From Collybiopsis luxurians FD-317 M1 (taxonomy: Eukaryota; Basidiomycota; Agaricomycetes; Agaricales; Omphalotaceae), in NCBI GenBank assembly GCA_000827265.1, contig KN834751.1, forward strand, positions 254,113 through 318,112: a stretch of 64,000 nucleotides of DNA, read 5' to 3'. This document shows, piece by piece, positions 55,717 through 64,000 of this stretch (positions are counted from its first letter, which is position 1; the number at the start of each line of letters is the position of its first letter). The translations under genes and the position numbers were made by a program. The notes beneath the pieces were generated by a model. That model did no database searches. It was not told the origin of the DNA and worked only from the letters and a program-made list of their open reading frames with translations.

Positions 55717-57422
55717 CGCGAACTGACACTGCAAAAAGTTATCGACTTATAATATCAATTGCTTTAGTGTATTTTATTGGTACTTCTTTACAACGTAGAA
55801 AGACTCCACTCTTTGGAAATGTGAAAGCCATTTTTGAAACAGCAAAAACTGAGGCTCCTTCATGACAGGATTCAGAGGTAACAATTCCCAAAGTCTGAGC
55901 ATGAAGAAGTAAGAGACTGGGGGCGGCTAGTAGGAAATGCAAACCAGCTCACTTGATATGAACATCGACGATCCTGGGCAGCTCAGCCCAACCCTCGAGC
56001 GAAAATATGGGCCAGTTCGACCAAGATGCCGAATCGTGATTGCACAAGATGAATCAGAAAGCCTTGAAATGGAGGCCCCGCGCCAAACACATCGTTCTTA
56101 CGAAAGAATTGCAATGTCGGAGGTTCCGCTCATCCATAATACAGTTGCTGAGTAACGGGAAAACATGACACGGCTAGGTGGAGCTGCCTACCATGATCGT
56201 ACCCCTCAAAACCACGTCGCCAACTTATTTTTCAATCCCACCGTTCTGGATGCACTCGAGTTGAGTTACGGATCGGGTAGTCAGCGGCACCAGACACCGG
56301 TGGTTCACTTTACCTGCTTCCGCAAGACATTTACCAGCCCAGAGCCAGATCCAAGCGCTAACACCAATTTCTGATACTGAAAATGCTTCAGGGACTTTCA
56401 TTGGAATCGACGTTTCAAGCTAAATGTCGCAAAGTAAACATGGGAATGAAAAAAACGCACGAGTTTCCACTCTTTTGCTTCTCTGTCAGGTTTTTCAGTC
56501 TAGTCTGGAGGTTGACAATGTTCGGGTCGCACGTTGCTCCGACCAGCTTCTTGCCTTGGCCATTCGGCTGGATGAAAAACCGTTCATCGCCTTTTGTGGA
56601 TGCTAGTATAGTATTTTTCGATTCCCGAATAATGACAACGAGGAAATCGATCTAACCTTGTAGGTGCAGACTAGTTACTTCCGCAAATGTCGCGACATAG
56701 TTCACGAATGTACCGAAAAAATCGTGGTCTCCATTCATGACATAGCCTATATCCGCGATGCTGTTCAAAGACCGCAGCAGCATGTTCTGGATCCAAATAT
56801 TAATGTTCCTTCAAATAGCAAACAAGAATACGGTCCGAACCTTCATGGAGTGTGTTTATGGCAACGAGATACGTTTTGGCTCTGCACTAGATGCGTTCGG
56901 ACCGAGATACATTGGTGAAACTTACGAGCCATTCTGTTCCACTGAGAAGATCGGGTTTGCGGCAGCATTACAAGTTGGATGAAGCGATGAAGGTGGCAAG
57001 AATACGAAGGCTTCCTTGTGATTCTTGTCCATGTAAGATTATTTGAAGGACTAATGTTCTTTAGCCGTTTATCGCTAGATCACTTACGAAACAAAGTGCT
57101 CCGTTGGACAATCGATTCAAAGACTGCTCTGAACGCTTTTGCAATGAAATCAAGAATCATGATGATATGCAATTAAAGTCTAAACATGAACAGAGTATAC
57201 GTTTAACATCAGCAGAGGAAATGTCAAGCAAGAAGACTGAGAAAAGGAAAACAAAGGGCTCATCGGGGCTATGGCGGTAGATCGGAGAAAGAACAAACAG
57301 CTGGGCCATAGAGAGTCCGTTGACAAAAGATGTGAGTACTGTCGAGGTAGAAAGGAAACAACGAATGGGATCGACGATATAATGAGTGTCCAGTCCTTCC
57401 TACAAAGATATCGAACAACAAT
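55717..57422. other. Unresolved 1.7-kb region, possible small gene
   Basis: Several plus-strand frames look protein-like but could not be joined with confidence: 55937-56155 (MQTSSLDMNIDDPGQLSPTL), 56165-56374 (NPTVLDALELSYGSGSQRHQ), 56424-56606 (ARCSDQLLALAIRLDEKPFI) and a frame ending at 56982 (IGETYEPFCSTEKIGFAAAL). They may be exons of one unknown gene or fragments of a decayed one. No family is recognised. Confidence 0.3.
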
Positions 57423-58477
57423 TTAACACACGACGCAGCATTTCCAACCGCTTCCAGCATCCTCATGCATGGCACTCTTGGTGCTGCTTTTCCGGCGATG
57501 ATGGCGGCCGTCCTGAGAATGTGACTGCGCACCGTCACGCATTAGCATGCTAGCACGAGTGGCTGTCTCAAACACATCGTCAACACCCTCGATTTTGAGA
57601 GCCGAACATTCTTTGTAGGCACGGGCACCTATGGCTTGGGCTACACGTTCACCCATTTCACGAGTAACATACGGGGCAGGGTTATCAGGGGTGTTGGGAT
57701 GTGTAGGGCTCGGGCGAAGGTCAGCCTTGCAGCCGACAAGAATGACAGGAATGGTAGGTCCACAAATGGAACGGACTTCCTCTATCCACTGCAAGTCCGA
57801 AATCGGCGAAATGCTGAAAGGGGATTGATAAGAGACATACCTTAGTTTCTACGTTTTCCAAAGAATCGGGAGTGTCGAGAGCGAATGCGATAAGAATTAC
57901 GTGGGACTTTGAATATGACATTGGCCGTAGACGCTGAAGAGGATCATGTTAGTTGCGTTCGAGCCTAGGAAGCAAAAGGACATGCTTCATATTCCTCCTG
58001 GCCACTGAAAGATGAAAATGATTGTGGGATTTGTCGCCTGATGTGAGAGGAGAAATGACGCACGCAGTATCCCATAGAGCCAGCTGAACAGGTTTCTCGT
58101 CCAGTCTTATTTCAGCGACATAATTGTCGAACACGGCTGGAATAGAGTATTAGAAAACTTAAAGGTCGAATATGAATGCTTGACTGCGCACTAGGTTGCT
58201 GTATGGACGAAATTAGACCAGTTGGTTCAGAAGGCAAAGGAAGAGAAAGATGCAGACATATTCCTTGGGGAACTCTCCCAATGCAAATGAGCACAATAAA
58301 GACGTCTTTCCACAAGCACCTGGTGGAGTATCAGAGGGAACAGGTAGCTGGACAGTAGTGGACTAGTACGTGCCATCGCCGACTATAACCAACTTTCGAC
58401 GGATCTAGGGGGAAGGCAGAATGAGTTGTGAAAAGCGATTAGAGAGGTGGAGAACGAACAGGATTTTGAGAGGACAT
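57423..58477 (-). CDS. Rho-family small GTPase (Rho3/Rho4-like)
   Basis: A membrane-bound switch controlling polarity and the actin/secretory machinery. MSSQNPIRRKLVIVGDGACG leads into KTSLLCSFALGEFPKEY. Switch I is QPTVFDNYVAEI, switch II LWDTAGQEEYERLRPMSYSK. The base-specificity region is VILVGCKADLRPSP with an SAL motif (ECSALKIEGVDDVFETATRA). The end KCCVVC is a CaaX box (CVVC). The insert THPNTPDNPAPYVT between the fifth strand and helix is longer than in Rho1. The exon structure is unusual: two introns use a GC donor (58320-58373 and 57934-57985) and a 7-nt microexon (58192-58198) supplies the codons Q-P-(T). Rho3 versus Rho4 is not decided. Confidence 0.88.
58192..58198 (-). other. 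7-nt microexon of the Rho gene
   Basis: Between acceptor ...CATACAG and donor GTGCGC lie seven bases (CAACCTA on the minus strand). Joined to GAATAT before and CCGTGTTC after, they give EYQPTVFDNYV, the conserved switch I of Rho proteins. No simpler splicing restores this sequence. Confidence 0.8.
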
Positions 58478-58921
58478 TGGAAAGAGGAAGAGAAAGAAAT
58501 AAATGAAGAAAATGAAGAAAAAAAATAATAGGATTAACAAACAGTATATGGCTTTGGAACAAGTGTCCAGCTTACGCAAATTTCACAGGACAACGTCACT
58601 TGATATTTACTGCCGGTCTATCATCACTACCGTCCGCAGCCAACTACGACTAAGTCTCTTTCAACGTCCCGCTATTCTCCTCAAACCACAGACAACCAAA
58701 CCCAAGATCATTGATCGGAAAAACTTTGCCCCGAGCTATCCACTCGACGAATGTCCATCTGACCATTGCAACCTGAACCAGCAAGTTATGTTTGCTATAC
58801 ATCTACAGTAATTAATACACATCCATGGCCAAGACTTTAAAGAAATACTCTAAATTACAATAGAATGAAACTATGTGCCCCGGGAACCCACCCATATTTT
58901 TTTTTCTACCATTCCGCTTCC
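58478..58921. other. Intergenic region
   Basis: Promoter side of the Rho gene, pyrimidine-rich on the minus strand near 58495-58530, and 3' flank of the zinc-cluster gene. No gene is seen. Confidence 0.5.
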
Positions 58922-61342
58922 TCAAAGTGCTGCATAGCTGTCACTGAACGTCTGAACGTTAACAGCACCAGTCGGTGTAGAATCACCGGTCGAAGGCCAG
59001 ATCTCAGAAAACACGGCCGCGAGATCTCCGGTCGCTTTCAAGTTGATATAAGGTGGGCTTTCGATCGCCGTAGAAGGACTACTACGACTGCTCGGTGTGC
59101 TCGTAAGGTTTACCGACTTAACGTCAACACCTAGATGCCAGTTCTGTAGAAATGCTTGGATAATCGTCTGTCCGATATAGGAAATATTCCCGGCCGTGGC
59201 TCGGGGTGATCGTGAACAAAGGCCATGGAATATTTCATAGACCGTATGAAGAAGATTAATAACCTCGTTTGTGGAGTGATGTTGACGGTCAAGCTGTAGT
59301 AGTAATGTCATCGATGCCTCTAATAGCATGAGGAGGTTTTCTGTTCCGGGGTCGAAGGAGGGCGAAAAGGTGACTGTATTTCGAAAACTGGCTATACTTG
59401 CCTCGTGCGTGGGACAAGCTGCCACAGGGTCATATGCGGCGCACTGTGTTTCAATAAGGTCAACACAGATGTCCACCAGTGTTTTCTTGCCGCCACCAGG
59501 TGAAGAGCTGCTACTTTCGGTCAGCATACCGTGGACATCGCTGCCAATACACTTGGTGTGCAGTTTCATCCGAAGAAACAGGTACCATGTCGAAAGATTC
59601 TTGATTGGACCGGTGTGCTCGTAACCGAACGTTTTGCCATAGTCGTTTGATTTCTCCCATTCATGCAGTTTATAGTCAAGTCTCAGGATTGCGCTCGCTT
59701 GACATGAGTCCCGCATAAGACACTAGAAGGCACTTTCCATCAGTATAGGCGATGTACCAGGGGGTAGAAGCACAAGTTACCAATTCATTTATATCTTCGG
59801 CCAGAAGACTTAGGTCATGGAGGGCCGAGAGATACGCAGAAATCAAGCCTTCCGAGAGGTTTGTTGATTCCAGGAAAATATTCGAAAACCTCCGAAAACT
59901 CATGGAAGGGCGATTGAATAATAGTGAATACAGCCTATGTATAGGAAGATGAGAAAAAAACACTTTTCTGCGGAAATGTCAAATGCACTGACCTGTCCCA
60001 AATTGCAAGGTTAATCCAAGCTAATCTCCGAAGACATTTCTCATCAGTCGTCCATGACATATTTTCAGAATCACAGTTTAACCCAAGAGACTGCGCTATC
60101 CGAACGCCATTTCCCAGAAGTTTCCAAGCCTCTCCCAATCTTCCCAAGGCGGCATATCTTTTACTGAGCATCGGTATTGCGAGGCAGGTCAGTAGAGTTC
60201 CCTCGAGGCTGGATAAATCCTTGGAAGACCGATCTTGCATGTCATCTGCTATCCGTAGAGCTGCAATCGAGCACATAAGAAACTCTTCCGAATCATGGAC
60301 ATTGTCCGTGATAGTCACGTCGAGAGGAACTGAAGCGAGTATCGCGAAGAATAGACAAAGCCAGTTAGGACTGAGACAGTTGCCGGGTAGAGAGCCTGGA
60401 TAATGAATAAATTCATACATCTGGTTTACTGCAGTTCGAGTCCATGATTCCAGAAGACCAAAGTTCCAATTGGCATAGTGGAAATAAGAATTTATCAGCT
60501 GCTCAGCGTCCGATTGCAGAGGGACCTTCTCGAGGAGGGTCGCTAATTGTATAGTGTTCTGGCCGAAAGTGGGTTTCATGAAAATGTCAAAACACGAATG
60601 GCTGTTTTCCGTCCTAGCATAGACTTCAGGAGCATGATTTCTGATAATCTAGAGTACCAGATGAGTATGAAAGATAGGAGGAGAAGTTCTGTCAATCTCT
60701 TACATGCTGAAGAATATGCAATGATGAGCCCGGCCCTAAACGCTCCTCCTGATACCCCACGAGTTGTCCGAGGGATGGAGAAATAGATTCTAGCATGTCA
60801 GAGTTGAAATTCAGCCGTGATGCCAGTAGGTGGGCCTGCTCCTGGTCACTAATCCAGCGAGTGGGTTCAGGAGACGAGAAGTTCGAAGGTGCATTATCCT
60901 TGTCCGAAGAAAGGCTTGTGGAGCTTTGACCAAGGGTAAAAAGTGGACTGCCCGTTGTTGATGTGAATTGTCCACTGCTATCCAGACAATATCTGTTCGT
61001 GGAACCACTTTCAAGCTGTGTCTCTAAAGCACAGATCCGATCTGAAAGCTGCTGAATCTTTATTTTATCTTCCAACTCGGTCGTCAAGCGTGCGTGGGAC
61101 GGAGGCCTCGCTGGAGTAGGACGAGCAAAAGGGACCGAAGACCACCGGCAAAGATGCGCAACGCCCCTGGAGGTGCAAAGACCGCAAGGATTAGCGCGAT
61201 CACATTTCTGCAGAAATACCAGTTAGTTAAAACTAAACTCTTCATTGCCGAATCATACCTGACGTCGTTTGGTGCACTCGACGCAGCTAAGCCGTAGCCG
61301 TCGTCTAGTTTTCTTTGCTTTAACAGTCGACTCAGAATCCAT
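58922..61342 (-). CDS. Zn2Cys6 fungal_trans transcription factor
   Basis: A nuclear regulator. MDSESTVKAKKTRRRLRLSC leads to a zinc cluster split by an intron after TKRRQ: CVEC...KCDRANPCGLC...HLC, with a CX2CX6CX5CX2CX7C spacing. A leucine-repeat helix follows (TELEDKIKIQQLSDRICALE), as expected for dimerisation. The regulatory domain is spread over exons: LLEKVPLQSDAEQLINSYFH, FFAILASVPLDVTITD, LGRLGEAWKLLGNGVRIAQS and LGLNCD (the conserved A-R-x-A-x-x-L-G-L core), CLRRLAWINLAIWDR, and a C-terminal exon with LSTWYLFLRMKLHTKCIGSD and LLMLLEASMTLLLQLDR. A TATATA at 61387-61393 lies only about 10 bp from the ATG at 61378 but 45 bp from the one at 61342, which decides the shorter start. Confidence 0.87.
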
Positions 61343-61386
61343 TTTGGCGTGTTTGAGTTTTAAATTCGAAGTTGACATCGGCAGTC

Positions 61387-61393
61387 TTATATA
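61387..61393 (-). promoter_or_regulatory. TATA box of the zinc-cluster gene
   Basis: TATATAA-type element on the minus strand, about 45 bp before the ATG at 61342. Its closeness to the upstream in-frame ATG at 61378 argues that transcription starts downstream of that codon. Confidence 0.5.
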
Positions 61394-61557
61394 GTCCTCT
61401 AAAGTGTTCCGAGAATTCCATTGGATGCTACAGGTACGAAGTTCCGTACAATGATGCTATTGCTTGATCTGAATGCAAAAGAAAATCTAGGAAGATACAA
61501 TGAAATATGATAGTGCTGAATAACGTACAACAAACAGAACTCAAACTTTATAATGCT

Positions 61558-62759
61558 CTAGACGCCTAAAAGCCGTTTTCCGCCTTGCCAGACGGTGAAA
61601 CTAACGGCAGTCATCGGAATCACTTTGAGATAACCTATACTTAAACCGACATAGAACCCTCTCCATCCAGATGAAACGTATATGGCGCGTATTGTCTCTC
61701 CCCAACGTAGCCATCTGTCTGGATGAGTAATTCCACCCACTTGCATCCTTCTTCTAATGACTTCGAAAGGGTAGGATGCAGTCTGTGCTAGAGCACCTGA
61801 GACGGCACCGATAGCAAGATCAGCTATGGGCGTCGGTTTCGTGTTTCCATTTTCAGATGTGGGGAGGAAACGAGCACGCAAGTAACCCCAGCTTAAGAAA
61901 GAAACACCCGCATATGGTATCATCCCGATAACGGTCGCCGAAAAACCACGATAAAATTTCAGAATGGGAAATTGGTTGAAGTAATGATTTGCATGCGCTG
62001 AGATATCGTGGGAGGCTGATCGCTGAATGGTACCAGCTTGTTCGTGATAGATTTGTTTGAATGAACGATAGAGCGAGATGTTTGACTGGTCCGACGACTT
62101 CGTGCGGAAAGCTAAGCGGACTCTAAAGACATCCAAAGGATAAGTAAAGAAGACTGAAATCATTCCTGATATGACCTTGATATCAGCGTTGAACAGATCA
62201 GACTTGCCAATAAACTAACCTGATATCGAACCAGCAGCAAATCTTCGAAGATTGGTTTCACTCTGTCTAGTAGGCATTAAAAACTGGGTAGTTGTTTTAA
62301 GCCAAAGTGAACCGAAGAGCAATGTATCGACGTACATAATGAACTTGATCGTACGCCATGTATTTGATAGCGGCATAGGGAAAGATGCGAAGTAAGGTCA
62401 CCGAATGGCCTTGGAAGAGCCCGCGTGCTCCAGTTGACTTGTATATCTCAGTGCAAGCACGAAACGTGCCGCTCCAGGTGCCTATGGAATGGGACATCAG
62501 TCTTAATCTGGCGGCAACGGCAGGCAGCGCACCTGCATACTTTTGAAAATCAGGATTCGAAGCTTGAAATAGGATCTTTACACGGTCCAAAGGTGCAACT
62601 ACAGTCTTTGCCTGAATAAAGGAAAATAAGGGTGGAGGTTTGGTTTAAATTGGTCAAGAGACATACAAGGCAGCCAGCTACACCTCCAGCGATACCAGAA
62701 CGAATGATATAGTGAAGGCTCCGTTTGTCTCTTCTTTTAGCGGAGACATTTGAACTCAT
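61558..62759 (-). CDS. LEU5: Mitochondrial carrier, Leu5/SLC25A42-like (CoA)
   Basis: An inner-membrane carrier of the SLC25 family, probably bringing coenzyme A into mitochondria. Repeat 1: [18 protein letters not shown] followed by [20 protein letters not shown], with the P-x-D/E-x-x-R/K signature as [26 protein letters not shown] and MAYDQV follow. Repeat 2: [20 protein letters not shown] with PLDVFR, then [20 protein letters not shown]. Repeat 3: [20 protein letters not shown] with IRRRMQVGG (PFEVIR). The end is [12 protein letters not shown]. Three or four introns. The spacing and the LFQASNPDF segment fit the Leu5/Graves-disease-carrier branch better than other carriers; substrate assignment is by family only. 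Confidence 0.87.
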
Positions 62760-62991
62760 TTGCAGCGAGACCGCAGTATTTCATACGGAGTCTAATGGGT
62801 TAAGCGGTGAGCAGTGAACCAAGACTGGCTTTTTGCAGAACGAGTACAAGTGCGACGAGCAAGACGAGCAAGACAGAGAACGCAGAACGCGAGTTCCGGC
62901 CGTCCCTGATTGGCTGCGTCATTTTCCCGGGGCCGGTCAGCGGAGCTCCGCTCCCAGCATTCAAGTCCAGTATTTCTCAAGCCATACCACT
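62760..62991. promoter_or_regulatory. Divergent promoter Leu5-like/HOP2
   Basis: 232 bp between start codons. It contains an inverted CCAAT box (GATTGGCTG at about 62908) next to a TGCGTCA element. Shared control of the two genes is only inferred. Confidence 0.4.
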
Positions 62992-64000
62992 ATGACGACG
63001 AAGGCCAAATCCGATGTCAAGGTTCTCAAAGGGCAAGAAGGTTAGCTTTCGAATATCTGACTCCACTTTTGTACTCATTGCTTCCAGCCGAAGATAAGAT
63101 ACTCGAATATGTCAGACGAGTTGAGTATCTGTCATCTGCTTTCACGTCCGAACACGCGTTTACCCGTCTCATTTCAGATGAACAGGCCATGTTTAGTCCA
63201 AATTATTGGTACTTTCGACTCTCTAGCTGATTCAGACGCGTCTCTCTACCAGATGGTGCAGTAGACGTCGCCGCCAACTTGAAAGGGGCGGTCCCAAAAG
63301 CGGCAACGCAAAAGATTTTAGTTGCTTTGGCAGAAAAAGGAGAGCTCATCCAGAAAACCTACGGTTCGTCGTCGTTTCCTTGACTTGCACGGCAATCAGA
63401 TCAGCCATTTTGAAGGTAAAACGACTTTCTTCGTCGTCAATCAGGCCAAAATAGACACTCTCGCGCCCGAGCAAATATCTCTTCTCGAAGAAGAGTTCAA
63501 GAAATTGGACGAAGAAAACAAGACCCTGTCTGCCCAAATCAAAGTAGCTACCGCTGGTATAGACGAGCTTGATTACATGCTCCTAGTCTCAACATTGACG
63601 CTTTCTAGAACTCGCCAAGATAAAAAATACACCTTCCAATTCCGGGCTGTCCGAACAAATTGCGTCTGTAGAAGAAGAAGTAATCTCCGCGTCGCTGTAA
63701 CGCGCCGCGCTCTAACCTGCATTCTAGATTGCAAAACGCTCCACCTCACTCCAACCTCTGCGAACCGGTGCCCCTCCAATGTCTGCCGAGCAAATTGCCC
63801 AAATTGAAGCCGAATGGTCAAAGTGGAGAGACGAATGGGTACGACGGAAAAAGATTTTCAACACGTTAGCCGCCACTGGACTTTGGAAAGCATCTGATCT
63901 AACGTTGTCATCGCAATTAGATTCTGGCATTTAGCGACCGATGCTTTACCTCCTCAGGATGCCACGATACTATCCGAAGACCTGGGAATCGAACTTGACA
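62992..64000 (+). CDS. HOP2: Meiotic homologous-pairing protein Hop2 (3' end off window)
   Basis: The nuclear partner of Mnd1 that helps Dmc1/Rad51 pair homologous chromosomes in meiosis. MTTKAKSDVKVLKGQE, AEDKILEYVRR and, after short introns, MNRP|YGAVDVAANLKGAVPK make the winged-helix DNA-binding domain, continuing with AATQKILVALAEKGELIQKT and YG. The coiled coil follows: KTTFFVVNQAKIDTLAPEQI, SLLEEEFKKLDEENKTLSAQ, then later exons with PMSAEQIAQIEAEWSKWRDE and WVRRKKIFNTL, and DALPPQDATILSEDLGIEL at the right edge. At least six introns; MNRP sits in a 13-nt exon. Only the last part of the C-terminal cap is missing. A mushroom gene expected to be active in basidia. Confidence 0.9.

Noticed and set aside
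61343..61378. Upstream ATG at 61378 as start of the zinc-cluster gene
   Set aside because: It lies about 10 bp from a TATA box, too close for the mRNA to include it; the in-frame ATG at 61342 fits better.

Overview
The window looks like nuclear DNA of a mushroom-forming basidiomycete (Agaricomycetes). Genes are densely packed on both strands, and almost all are cut by short introns of about 45-70 nt with GT..AG ends and CTAAC/CTAAT-like branch sites. Several families present are typical of that group: a seven-helix family ending in SLGYAATWIM-like sequence, an Agaricomycete-type G-alpha, zinc-cluster regulators, and a cupin and a kinase-like family. Gene models were built by hand by joining reading frames across plausible introns. 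Outer limits and homology are usually firm; some internal splice sites and a few first exons are not.

Layout. 1-3062: a divergent pair of mitochondrial genes (Mtf2-like, running off the left edge, and a CECR5-type HAD hydrolase). 3462-14355: a C2H2 plus Zn2Cys6 regulator, a DUF218 membrane protein, a Git3/cAMP-receptor-like seven-helix receptor with an 18-bp minisatellite in its tail, a seven-helix membrane protein, and a second zinc-cluster regulator. 15125-27824: a triose-phosphate-transporter-family carrier, MED31 divergent from a UCH37 deubiquitinase, a membrane dipeptidase, nicotinamide riboside kinase, a soluble-type fumarate reductase with a cytochrome b5 tail, and a mitochondrial coiled-coil protein. 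27825-30000 has no recognisable gene but holds a perfect 19-bp inverted repeat. 30001-32163 is a G-alpha whose switch II glutamine is alanine.

32624-35513 is the most unusual part. A DNA polymerase delta-like protein that keeps the N-terminal and 3'-5' exonuclease domains but ends before the polymerase domain lies head to head, 109 bp apart, with a small nuclear protein. That protein has the plan of the XRCC4/PAXX family of end-joining factors, including a basic tail ending in a V-x-F-acidic motif like the Ku-binding motif of PAXX.

35904-50614: a bacterial-type mannose-1-phosphate guanylyltransferase with a fungal coiled-coil N-terminus, a cupin protein, a broken pRiA4b ORF-3-like gene, an amino acid permease, a tandem pair of small Gly/Ser-rich single-pass membrane proteins, a kinase-like protein, AP endonuclease Apn1 with two possible starts, and an overlapping MYND-finger gene. 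51812-64000: a two-LysM secreted protein, the G-patch splicing factor Spp2, the Fe-S assembly protein Isa2, a Rho GTPase with a 7-nt microexon and two GC-AG introns, a third zinc-cluster regulator, a Leu5-like mitochondrial CoA carrier, and the meiotic protein Hop2, which runs to the right edge.

Working together: several pairs share short divergent promoters (Mtf2-like/CECR5, MED31/UCH37, exonuclease/PAXX-like, Apn1/MYND, Spp2/Isa2, Leu5/Hop2). DNA repair and recombination are represented by four genes (exonuclease-only paralogue, PAXX-like, Apn1, Hop2) and G-protein signalling by a receptor, a G-alpha and a Rho GTPase. No tRNA, rRNA, CRISPR or intact transposon was recognised.
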